The translations under genes were made by a program, and so were the position numbers. Below, piece by piece: positions 18,130 through 26,034 of a stretch of DNA of 64,000 nucleotides (its first letter is position 1; each line of letters starts with the position of its first letter). Below the pieces are notes generated by a model, which searched no databases, was not told where the DNA came from, and saw only the letters and a program-made list of their open reading frames with translations. The DNA is from Desulforhopalus singaporensis (GTDB lineage: Bacteria; Desulfobacterota; Desulfobulbia; Desulfobulbales; Desulfocapsaceae). The stretch spans positions 124,001 to 188,000 of the forward strand of contig NZ_FNJI01000005.1 in NCBI RefSeq assembly GCF_900104445.1, in the 5' to 3' direction.

Positions 18130-19342
18130 CAGGGGGGCGAATTCCATGCGCTACGAACGGTCGGTGCTCCACTTCAACGTGGCTGACTTTGCCGTTGCGG
18201 TCGAACGGGAGGCCGATGTCGCGCTGCGGTCAAAGCCGGTCGTCATCGCTTCCTGCCGGGCATCCCGTGCGGTTGTGTATGATATGAGTGAGGAGGCCTA
18301 TGGCGATGGGGTGCGCAAGGGAATGTTATTGAGACAGGCCACGCGTTTCTGCCCTGGGGCGGTTGTGTTGACCCCGCGGCCGTATCTTTATCAGCAGGCG
18401 ATGACAGCGTTTGGCAAAACCCTTGAAGGCTATTCTCCCCTGATAGAGAGCGGGGTGGGCGACGGCCATTTTTTTGTCGACGTGACCGGTACGCACCGGC
18501 TTTATGGCCCTGCGCCGGACATCGGCTGGCGTGTGCGCCGCGAGGTCCGCAGAAGTCTCGGAATCGATCCGATCTGGACGCTTGGAACCAGCAAACTGAT
18601 ATCCAAGGTAGCCTCGAGGCTGGTGAAACCGGTGGGGGAATATATCGTGACCCCGGGAGAAGAGGCCGCTTTCCTGGCGCCCCTGCCAACCAGGTTGCTG
18701 CCGGGATTAACCGCCGAAGAGTTGCTGAAGATGGAGGAGTTCCGGCTGACGACCGTCAGGGACCTTGTCACTCTCTCCCGTTCTCAGCTGAGGGTGGCTT
18801 TCGGCGGCCGGGGTGATTTCCTCTATGACGCCAGCCGCGGAGATGACGGCAGCAGGGTCACCACCCGTGATGAGGCCGCAGGCGCCGTGGAGTGTGCGCA
18901 CACTTTTGGTGAGGACACCAACGACAGGGAGGCGCTTTCCGCCGTGGTGGCGGTTCTTGCAGGGCGCGCGGGCTTTTTGCTGCGCGGCAGGAATCAGGTG
19001 GCGCGGCGGACAGGGATCTGGCTGTGTTACTCCGACGGGGCGCATGTGGTACGGCAGGCGTCATGTGGCAAGGGGACAGCGGAAGACCGTCTGCTGCGCG
19101 AACTTGCCGCCACCGCTCTGCAGCGTGCCTGGATCCGCAGGACCAGAATCCGCAGCTGCCGCCTGGTGTGCGACCGGCTGCAGCCGAGGTCTCCCCAGCT
19201 GTCGCTGTTTCCCGAACTCGACGCCAAAAGCCGCAGGCAGCACGGACTGCAGGAGGCGGTGGACGGGCTGCGGTCGCGCTACGGCCACGACATCATAGGG
19301 GTGGGACGGCAGTACACCTGCCCCGTGGGTACGGTTCATTGA
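18122..19342 (+). CDS. imuB: Y-family polymerase homologue, ImuB-like, apparently catalytically inactive
   Basis: A 406-residue protein with Y-family palm/fingers (about 1-170), thumb (about 190-260) and little-finger (about 265-355) regions. The first metal-binding Asp of active Y-family enzymes is Asn19 in HFNVADFAVAVE. The second site, S-x-D-E in Pol IV, reads G-V-G-D-G-H at 111-116 just before FVDVTG, so the catalytic Glu is lost and probably the Asp alignment too. This is the signature of ImuB, which acts as an adaptor rather than a polymerase. QLSLF (359-363) is a textbook beta-clamp-binding motif. ATG 18122 has GGAGGG five bases upstream. The protein is shorter than most ImuB proteins (about 500 residues). 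Confidence 0.8.
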   Translation: MADRGANSMRYERSVLHFNVADFAVAVEREADVALRSKPVVIASCRASRAVVYDMSEEAYGDGVRKGMLLRQATRFCPGAVVLTPRPYLYQQAMTAFGKTLEGYSPLIESGVGDGHFFVDVTGTHRLYGPAPDIGWRVRREVRRSLGIDPIWTLGTSKLISKVASRLVKPVGEYIVTPGEEAAFLAPLPTRLLPGLTAEELLKMEEFRLTTVRDLVTLSRSQLRVAFGGRGDFLYDASRGDDGSRVTTRDEAAGAVECAHTFGEDTNDREALSAVVAVLAGRAGFLLRGRNQVARRTGIWLCYSDGAHVVRQASCGKGTAEDRLLRELAATALQRAWIRRTRIRSCRLVCDRLQPRSPQLSLFPELDAKSRRQHGLQEAVDGLRSRYGHDIIGVGRQYTCPVGTVH

Positions 19343-19369
19343 CGGGTTGTTGCTGCCTGGCCCCATGTC

Positions 19370-22300
19370 ATGATTCCTCTGCGGGTGAGATCCTACTATT
19401 CCCTGATGCGCGGGACCGCTCCCCCCGGGCTGTTGTGCCACCGCGCCAAGCGGCTCGGTTATACCGCAATGGCCCTTACCGATCGCGACAATCTTTACGG
19501 GCTCTGGGAATTTCTGCGCGGCTGCCGACAACAGGGGCTGCGCCCGATTGTGGGCGCCGAGGTCTCCGAAGCCGGTTCCCCACGCATTGTAACCTGCCTG
19601 GTTAAAAACAGTGCCGGATACAGGAATCTCTGCCGCCTTCTTTCGGCGCGGGCCAACGCGCGGGGGTCGTTTCAGCTGTCCCGGGATCTGCCTCTTTTTG
19701 CCGACGGTCTGCTGCTTCTCTGTTCCGATATCGTCCTGCTGGAGCGCTACTGCCGCCTGGGGGCGGACGTCGCCGCCGATCTCAGCTCCCGGCCGTCGGC
19801 TTCCGGTCTCAGGCTGCGGGATTTTGCCCTTCGCCACAACCTTCCGGCAATCGCCACCCCGGACAGTTCCCTGGCAACAGCGGCCGACCAGGAACTCTAC
19901 GCGCTGCTCCAGGCGGTGCGCGAGGGCGCCTGTTGGTCGGAATGCTCCTCCCGCGCAGCAGCCGCGCTTGAAGCGATCGGCACCTACAAAGAGGCGTTCG
20001 CCGTCTGGCCCGAAGCCGTCGACGGCTCCGATGGGCTTGCCCTTCGCTGCGGGTTCTCAGGTCCCGAGTTTGGCGTGGTGATGCCTCCCTGGCGCGGTGA
20101 CACCGGGAAGAGCACGGCCGCGAGCCTGAGGGAGAAGGCGTACAGGGGCGCCAGGCGCCGGTATGGCAACGACCTGGGAGAGGATGTCATCGAGCGTCTG
20201 GAACATGAACTTAAGGTGATCTGCCAAATGGGTTTTGCCACCTACTTTCTCGTGGTCCGTGATATTGTCCATCGCCGTGGTAGAGACGGAGGCAGAAAAA
20301 AGCGGCGGATCTGCGGCCGCGGTTCCGGGGCCGCGTCGCTGGTTGCCTATTGCCTTGAAATCACGAATGTTTGTCCCTTGAAGTATAATCTCTATTTCGA
20401 ACGTTTCTTGAATCCCGGCAGAAGTGATCCCCCCGATATCGATATAGACTTTTCCTGGGATGAGCGAGATGAGGTGTTAAACGAGGTGTTGCACGATTTT
20501 GCCGGTCACGCGGCCATGGTCTGCAACCACGTTTTTTTTCAGCTGAAAATGGCAATACGGGAAACCGCCAAAACTTTTGGCCTGCCGGGGCATGAAATTT
20601 CGCGGGTGACCAAGAAAATTTCGCACCTGCACCGGGTCAAGGACCAGGATCTCAAGCACCAGCTGGAGTCGCTGCCCGCCCTGAAAGACCAGGATCTTGA
20701 CCATCCCTGGTCGGATATCCTTCGTCTTGCCGCAAAACTTGTCGGCGTGCCTCGCTATATCTCGGTCCATCCCGGAGGCGTGGTGATCACGCCGGAACCG
20801 ATAGACAGCTATGTGCCTGTGGAGATGGCCGCCAAGGGTATTCCGGTCATTCAATGGGAAAAGGATGCTACAGAAGAGGCGGGTCTGGTGAAGATTGATC
20901 TTCTCGGCAACCGCAGTCTTGGTGTTGTACGCGACTGTATCGAGGATATCTGCGCCAGGGGGGCGGTCTTTAACGAAGAGGGGTGGCGCCCGGAGGAAGA
21001 CCAGCGGACCAGGCTGACGGTGGCCAACGGTGAGACCATGGGCTGCTTTTACATAGAGAGTCCGGCCATGCGGCTGCTTGAGAAAAAAGCGGGGACCGGT
21101 GACTTTGCCCAGCTCGTGATCCAGTCTTCCATCATTCGGCCGGCGGCCAACGAATTCGTGCGCGAATATGTACGCCGGCTTCATGGAGGGAGGTGGACGC
21201 CGCTCTGTCCTGAGATCGGCGATGTGCTCGACGAGACCTTCGGCCTGATGGTGTATCAGGAAGACGTCTCGAAGGTGGCGGTTGCCCTTGCCGGGTTCAG
21301 CCACGCAGAGGCGGACGGGCTGCGCAAGATCATGTCTAAAAAAGACAGGGAGCACCGGCTCGGGCATTATAAAAAGAAATTCTTTGCCGGTTGCAGCGCC
21401 AACAACATAGAAGCGGATGAAACCAGGCGGATGTGGGCGATGATGATGAGCTTTGACGGCTATTCGTTCTGCAAGCCGCATTCCGCCTCCTATGCCCGGG
21501 TGTCGTTTCAGGCAGCCTACCTCAAGGCCCATTTTCCGGCCCATTTCATGGCGGCGGTTATCTCCAACCAGGGGGGATACTACTCGACTTTTGCCTATGT
21601 GTCAGAGGCCAAGCGGCTCGGGTTGAAAATTCTTCCGCCCGATGTCCGGGACAGCGCGATCCGCTGGAAGGGGGAGGGGCAAGGGATCCGGGTTGGCCTG
21701 CAGTCGATCGCCGGGGTGTCCGGACCGTTTGTGGTGCGACTGGTGGCGGCGAGAAAGCGGGGACCGTTTGCGGGGGTGGAGGATTTTTTCCGCCGGACCA
21801 GTCCTGCGGACAATGAAGCCAGGGCGCTTATCCATGCCGGCGCCCTGGACGGCCTGCAGCCCCAACCGAACCGGACCGTTCTGCTGTGGCAGTGGGCGGC
21901 ATTCCAGAGGGACCGCAGCAGGGTTGCGTTGCTGTTTACGGAAAAAACCGATCCCCCGTCGCTTCCTCCCCCAGATCTTGCGACCAGGCTGCGGCGGGAA
22001 TATCGGGTTCTCGGGTTTCTCTGCAGCCATCATCCCCTGGAGATCGCAAGGCCGCTGTGCCGCCTTCCGCAGGTAAAAAAGAGCGGCACCAACCGGTTGC
22101 TAAGGGTGGTGGAGCTTGGCGGCCGTGTTGGTCAGCGGGTGGAGCTTGCGCTGTGGCTGTTGACGGGAAAACTTGTCTCCACCGCCACCGGGGAAGTGAT
22201 GGAGTTTTTGACTTTTGAGGATGAGACCGGCCAGGTGGAGACCACGTTTTTTCCGGAAGTCTACCGTGCCCACGCCCATCTTCTGCGGACCGGGGCGGGC

Positions 22301-22387
22301 TATCTGGTGACCGGTCTGGTCGAGGAGGATTTCGGGGCGCTTACCCTGACCGTAAGCCGGGTTAAATCGCTTATGGGGGGACAATGA
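19370..22387 (+). CDS. dnaE2: error-prone DNA polymerase III alpha subunit DnaE2
   Basis: A 1005-residue C-family polymerase. The N-terminal PHP domain (about 1-270) has lost its metal-binding His motif, reading V-R-S-Y-Y-S near residue 7 and TDRDNLYG near 37. The palm carries GRGSGAASLVAY and the catalytic PDIDIDF at 355-361. Fingers, a helix-hairpin-helix (about 700-760) and a C-terminal OB domain (about 900-1000, with GEVMEFLTFEDETGQVETTF) follow. The length of about 1000 residues, versus about 1160 for the replicative DnaE1, matches DnaE2. In characterised cassettes it is the polymerase that carries out damage-induced mutagenesis with ImuB. It follows the imuB-like gene by 27 bp. Confidence 0.93.
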   Translation: MIPLRVRSYYSLMRGTAPPGLLCHRAKRLGYTAMALTDRDNLYGLWEFLRGCRQQGLRPIVGAEVSEAGSPRIVTCLVKNSAGYRNLCRLLSARANARGSFQLSRDLPLFADGLLLLCSDIVLLERYCRLGADVAADLSSRPSASGLRLRDFALRHNLPAIATPDSSLATAADQELYALLQAVREGACWSECSSRAAAALEAIGTYKEAFAVWPEAVDGSDGLALRCGFSGPEFGVVMPPWRGDTGKSTAASLREKAYRGARRRYGNDLGEDVIERLEHELKVICQMGFATYFLVVRDIVHRRGRDGGRKKRRICGRGSGAASLVAYCLEITNVCPLKYNLYFERFLNPGRSDPPDIDIDFSWDERDEVLNEVLHDFAGHAAMVCNHVFFQLKMAIRETAKTFGLPGHEISRVTKKISHLHRVKDQDLKHQLESLPALKDQDLDHPWSDILRLAAKLVGVPRYISVHPGGVVITPEPIDSYVPVEMAAKGIPVIQWEKDATEEAGLVKIDLLGNRSLGVVRDCIEDICARGAVFNEEGWRPEEDQRTRLTVANGETMGCFYIESPAMRLLEKKAGTGDFAQLVIQSSIIRPAANEFVREYVRRLHGGRWTPLCPEIGDVLDETFGLMVYQEDVSKVAVALAGFSHAEADGLRKIMSKKDREHRLGHYKKKFFAGCSANNIEADETRRMWAMMMSFDGYSFCKPHSASYARVSFQAAYLKAHFPAHFMAAVISNQGGYYSTFAYVSEAKRLGLKILPPDVRDSAIRWKGEGQGIRVGLQSIAGVSGPFVVRLVAARKRGPFAGVEDFFRRTSPADNEARALIHAGALDGLQPQPNRTVLLWQWAAFQRDRSRVALLFTEKTDPPSLPPPDLATRLRREYRVLGFLCSHHPLEIARPLCRLPQVKKSGTNRLLRVVELGGRVGQRVELALWLLTGKLVSTATGEVMEFLTFEDETGQVETTFFPEVYRAHAHLLRTGAGYLVTGLVEEDFGALTLTVSRVKSLMGGQ

Positions 22388-22486
22388 CAAGGTTTTGTCT
22401 ATGATTGTGGTGCAATTCAAATGACTTGGCAACCGTCATGACGGGTGGTATTGGTAAGAGACAGCCTGGCCGGGTAAAAAGGGATA

Positions 22487-22502
22487 TCTTTTTTTGCACT
22501 TT
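22487..22502 (+). terminator. weak terminator candidate after dnaE2
   Basis: AAAAAG and CTTTTT pair around the six-base loop GGATAT, and the T run extends to seven. The stem is short and A-T rich, so the call is tentative. It is the only candidate in the 175 bp between dnaE2 and the next gene. Confidence 0.3.
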
Positions 22503-22562
22503 GGCGCCGGCAAAGGTAAGCTTTGACTGAAAATCAAAACAACGGGAGCGGGTGTCATCGGT

Positions 22563-24122
22563 ATGCAAAAAATCATAGCAAAGTTTGATGTCAACAATAT
22601 TGACTTTGTGACATCGGTATTTGATCATTTCGATGAAGGTGTCATTATTACCGACAGTGACGGTAATATAGTCTATTACAACAAGACCCAGGCGCAGATA
22701 GACGGGCTGGATGCGAAATACGCCATTGGTCGAAAAGTGACCGACATATATCAGCTGTCCCGTGACACCAGCCTGATCATGCTTTGCATCCGCAGCGGGG
22801 AGCCCATGCGCAACCGGACTTTTTTCTACAAAACCAGTGCCGGCAAGGTTGCCAATACCATTTGCGGTGTTTTCCCCATATACAGCGGCGACAGGGTCGC
22901 CGGCGCCATCTGCTTTGTCCGCGACTACAAGATATTGAAAAAAACGACGCCGGTGGTGTCGGTGCCGGACCTCAAGCCCAAGAAGAAAAACGGAACGCGC
23001 TACACCTTCGGCGATATTCTCGGACAAAACGCGGAGCTTGTCAGGTCGGTACACACCGCGCGGGAGGCCGCCAGCTCGGTTTCGCCGATTATGATTATCG
23101 GTCAGACGGGGACCGGAAAAGAGCTTTTCGCCCAATCCATTCATAATCACAGCCTGCGCAGCAACCATAATTACGTCGCCGTAAATTGCGCCGCCATTCC
23201 GGATCACCTTCTGGAAGGTATTCTCTTTGGCACCACCAAGGGCGCGTTCACCGGAGCGGTTGACCGGGCAGGGCTGTTGGAGATCGCCAATAACAGCACC
23301 CTGTTTCTTGACGAACTTCTTGCCATGCCGCTCAACCTGCAGGCCAAGCTGTTGCGCGTGCTCCAGGAAAAGAAGGTGCACCGGATCGGTTCGGTCAAAG
23401 ATATTGACCTCAATATAAAGATAGTCAGTTCGGTGAACCGTTCGCCCCGTGAAGCGATCAACGACGGGGAGCTCCGGGTGGACCTGTTTTACAGGCTCGG
23501 AGTGGTGATGATCAAAATACCGCCCCTGGCGGAGAGGAAAAACGACATCCCGCTGCTGGTGAATCATTTTATCAAGCGCCTTAACCGGACTCTCGGAACG
23601 GGTGTCCGGGCTGTTTCCGATGAGGTCATGGATCTTTTTGAAAATTACGCCTGGCCCGGAAATATAAGAGAGCTCGAACACCTGATCGAGGGAGCGATGA
23701 ATATTGTCGGGTATAACGATACCATAGATCTCAAACATTTTTCCGCCGCCTTTGAATCGATGCTGGGGGTTGAGGCGGTGAGGGACGCCCCGTTTATCTC
23801 CGAGACCTGTTCGCCCCCCGCAGCCGCCGCCCCCGACCAGACCGCTGCTTTTGGCGCTATTGGAGCGAATGGGGAAAATAGGGAGCCGGAAGGCAAAAGC
23901 ATGGCGACGGACACGGAGACGGCGCAGCGGAAAAATCTTGCCGAAGAACACCGGGCACTCGAGTACGCGGCAATAAAAGAGGTGCTTGCCGCCACAAACG
24001 GCAATATCAGCCAGTCGTCGAAAAAACTCGGGATTTCAAGACAGCTTCTCCATTACAAAATGAAAAAGCACGGGCTGGTCCGCGAAACTTTTATAAAAGG
24101 GAAAAATACCGCCGCAACCTGA
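22563..24122 (+). CDS. PAS-AAA+ sigma-54-dependent transcriptional activator
   Basis: A 519-residue enhancer-binding protein. A PAS sensor spans about residues 10-125. The AAA+ domain (about 150-380) has Walker A GQTGTGKE at 180-187, the sigma-54-contact loop GAFTGA at 227-232, and the R-finger and sensor segments. A linker rich in Ala, Glu and Pro follows, then a Fis-type helix-turn-helix at about 480-505 (NISQSSKKLGISRQLLHYKM). There is no receiver domain, so the PAS domain or a bound ligand should control it directly, as in RocR-like activators. Directly downstream lie two palindromes, a sigma-54 promoter and the transporter-methyltransferase genes, its most likely targets. Confidence 0.9.
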   Translation: MQKIIAKFDVNNIDFVTSVFDHFDEGVIITDSDGNIVYYNKTQAQIDGLDAKYAIGRKVTDIYQLSRDTSLIMLCIRSGEPMRNRTFFYKTSAGKVANTICGVFPIYSGDRVAGAICFVRDYKILKKTTPVVSVPDLKPKKKNGTRYTFGDILGQNAELVRSVHTAREAASSVSPIMIIGQTGTGKELFAQSIHNHSLRSNHNYVAVNCAAIPDHLLEGILFGTTKGAFTGAVDRAGLLEIANNSTLFLDELLAMPLNLQAKLLRVLQEKKVHRIGSVKDIDLNIKIVSSVNRSPREAINDGELRVDLFYRLGVVMIKIPPLAERKNDIPLLVNHFIKRLNRTLGTGVRAVSDEVMDLFENYAWPGNIRELEHLIEGAMNIVGYNDTIDLKHFSAAFESMLGVEAVRDAPFISETCSPPAAAAPDQTAAFGAIGANGENREPEGKSMATDTETAQRKNLAEEHRALEYAAIKEVLAATNGNISQSSKKLGISRQLLHYKMKKHGLVRETFIKGKNTAAT

Positions 24123-24216
24123 CCGGTCCCGCTGCTTCTAGTTCTGTTGTACTTTTTAATCAGCATTTCAATCGGCGACCCGTCCGCATAATGGTCATAT
24201 CCGAAATGTCTTTTAC

Positions 24217-24248
24217 CGGTATACTGAAAAAAAATTTTCAATATACCG
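24217..24248. promoter_or_regulatory. upstream activating site 1 (palindrome)
   Basis: Arms CGGTATACTGAAAA (24217-24230) and TTTTCAATATACCG (24235-24248) differ at one position, around an AAAA centre. The core TGAAAA-N4-TTTTCA recurs in site 2. It is about 140 bp upstream of the sigma-54 promoter, a typical enhancer distance. It could also act as a hairpin ending the activator transcript. Confidence 0.6.
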
Positions 24249-24275
24249 CTGTTTTGCATGCAAGGATTTTTTCAC

Positions 24276-24291
24276 TGAAAAAAAGTTTTCA
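24276..24291. promoter_or_regulatory. upstream activating site 2
   Basis: TGAAAA (24276-24281), AAAG, TTTTCA (24286-24291): the same core palindrome as site 1, with centres 51 bp apart (about five helical turns). This fits side-by-side binding of activator dimers. Confidence 0.6.
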
Positions 24292-24377
24292 TGTCCGCTT
24301 CTGGCGAAAATAGCGCCGAATGGAGGTAACTGTCCAATAATACATTGTAAAAAAAATAAGCAGAGCTTTGACCCTTG

Positions 24378-24394
24378 TTGGCATGACGTGTGCA
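24378..24394 (+). promoter_or_regulatory. sigma-54 promoter of the transporter-methyltransferase operon
   Basis: TTGGCATGACGTGTGCA matches the YTGGCACGRNNNTTGCW consensus at all but two defined positions, with GG at 24380-24381 and GC at 24392-24393 in the required 12-bp register. Predicted start is near 24405. The leader to the ATG at 24468 carries a strong GGAGG site. Confidence 0.85.
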
Positions 24395-24467
24395 CTATAG
24401 GAGGCACAACGAAATGGCGGTTTCCCGTCGCAATCATTAAACCAATAATTTGTGGGGAGGAGTTGAG

Positions 24468-25967
24468 ATGTCGACTACAACTACGGCACAGAGACCATTT
24501 GATCCGATTATATTCTGGGTTTCTGCTTCAGTTACAGTTCTGTTTGTTCTCTGGTCGGTTGTTTTTCCTGAAAATATGCAAAACAGCATCAACGCGGTTT
24601 TTTCCTGGACAACGACTTATTGGGGGTGGCTGTACCTTCTCACCGCTTTTCTCCTGGTGGTCGGCTGTTTTGCTCTGATGGGCAATCGGTATGGCAGCAT
24701 AAAGCTGGGACTTGCCGAAGACAAGCCTGAATTCAGTAATTTTTCATGGTTTGCGATGCTTTTCGGTTCGGCCATTGCTGCTGGAATCGTCTTTTGGGGG
24801 CCGGCCGAGCCCGCCTACCATTACATGAGCGCTCCGCCGTTTTTCGGGGGTGAACCGAAGACTCCTGAGACAGCGGCCAACGCCATGACCTACTCCTTTT
24901 TCCACTGGGGACTCAGCGCCTGGGCCATTTATGCCATTTTGACGGTGGCCATCGGCCACGCTAGCTTCACCCGGAAGCTGCCGCTGAAATTTTCCACCGC
25001 CTTTTATTACGTTATCGGTGATAAAATTAATGGGATCTGGGGTAAAATTCTCGATATTTTTGCAGTTTTTGCGACCCTTGGCGGCCTCGCCACCACCACC
25101 GGCTTTGTCGCCCTGCAGCTTTCCGCCGGGTTGAAATACCAGTATGGCATGGAGCTTGGCGACAGCGGGATGTATATCATAATAGCCGTGTTGACAGCGA
25201 TCTTTACCTTCTCGGTCTACACCGGGCTGGAAAAGGGAATAAAACTTGTCGGCGATGTCAACATGTGGGTCTTTGTCGCCGTCTGGTTCTTTATCCTGGT
25301 TTTTGGACCGACTATTTTCCTGATCAATCTTACCACCAACTCCCTTGGTCAGTACTTGCTTAATTTTCTGCCCATGAGTCTTTATACCGCTCCCGGCGTC
25401 GAAGGCAACTGGATCGGCGGGTGGACTGTGTTCTACTGGGCGTGGTGGATGAGCTGGGCACCGTTTGTCGCGGTATTTATCGCCAGAATTTCAAAAGGCA
25501 GGACCATCCGCGCAACCATCGCGGCAACGTTGCTGCTCCCGACCCTGGGCAATTTTCTCTGGTACGGTGTGGTCGGCGGCGCCGGCATCAGCTTCGACGT
25601 CACCTCCACTTTGCAGGAGCACGGGGTGGAGAGCGCCATCTTCGCCATCGCCCAGAATCTGCCGATGACGGGTATCTTGTCGATATTCCTCGTTTTCCTC
25701 ATCGGCACGTTTTTCCTTACCAGCGCCAACTCTGCAGCGCTTTCCCTGGCGATGTTCGTCTCCGGACATGAAACCCCGGGAAGGAATCTGCGCGCTTTCT
25801 GGGGCATAGCCCTGGGAGCCGTGGCGGCTGTGCTTGCCGGAACCGGTAACTTGAAAGCGATTCAGACCGCATCGATAGCCACCGCTTTTCCCCTGATGTT
25901 TTTGCTGCTGCTGGTACTTTTCGGCATCTTCAAAGGACTCAACGGACAAAGTGATGCCCAGAAATAG
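24468..25967 (+). CDS. BCCT-family betaine/carnitine/choline transporter
   Basis: A 499-residue protein with about 12 membrane helices. It has the BCCT signature around YWAWWMSWAPFVAVFIARIS and KGRTI, and the substrate-pocket aromatic run in the same helix. Family members import glycine betaine, carnitine, choline or related quaternary amines with Na+ or H+, or exchange them. The start at 24468 has GGAGG seven bases upstream. The C-terminal tail is short, unlike osmosensing BetP, so a nutritional role fits better than osmoprotection. It shares a sigma-54 promoter with the methyltransferase gene 67 bp downstream. Confidence 0.92.
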   Translation: MSTTTTAQRPFDPIIFWVSASVTVLFVLWSVVFPENMQNSINAVFSWTTTYWGWLYLLTAFLLVVGCFALMGNRYGSIKLGLAEDKPEFSNFSWFAMLFGSAIAAGIVFWGPAEPAYHYMSAPPFFGGEPKTPETAANAMTYSFFHWGLSAWAIYAILTVAIGHASFTRKLPLKFSTAFYYVIGDKINGIWGKILDIFAVFATLGGLATTTGFVALQLSAGLKYQYGMELGDSGMYIIIAVLTAIFTFSVYTGLEKGIKLVGDVNMWVFVAVWFFILVFGPTIFLINLTTNSLGQYLLNFLPMSLYTAPGVEGNWIGGWTVFYWAWWMSWAPFVAVFIARISKGRTIRATIAATLLLPTLGNFLWYGVVGGAGISFDVTSTLQEHGVESAIFAIAQNLPMTGILSIFLVFLIGTFFLTSANSAALSLAMFVSGHETPGRNLRAFWGIALGAVAAVLAGTGNLKAIQTASIATAFPLMFLLLLVLFGIFKGLNGQSDAQK

Positions 25968-25997
25968 ACACCAGTAATGAAAAAGTCGTTGCGCGAA

Positions 25998-26024
25998 GCA
26001 ATCGCGAATAACGACATAAGCAAA
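25998..26024 (+). other. hairpin between the transporter and methyltransferase genes
   Basis: AACGAC near 26008 pairs with GTCGTT near 25985, with CGCG/CGCG inside, just upstream of the AAAGGAG site of the methyltransferase gene. It may set relative expression by mRNA processing; the boundaries are approximate. Confidence 0.25.
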
Positions 26025-26034
26025 GGAGAATACT

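Noticed and set aside
22371-23951. 526-codon open frame opposite the sigma-54 activator
   Set aside because: The plus-strand gene has Walker A, GAFTGA and a helix-turn-helix; the antisense translation has no motif.
24217-24248. The palindrome as only a terminator of the activator gene
   Set aside because: It lies about 95 bp past the stop, lacks a T run after the stem, and its core recurs 51 bp away. A regulatory site is the better reading, though both roles are possible.
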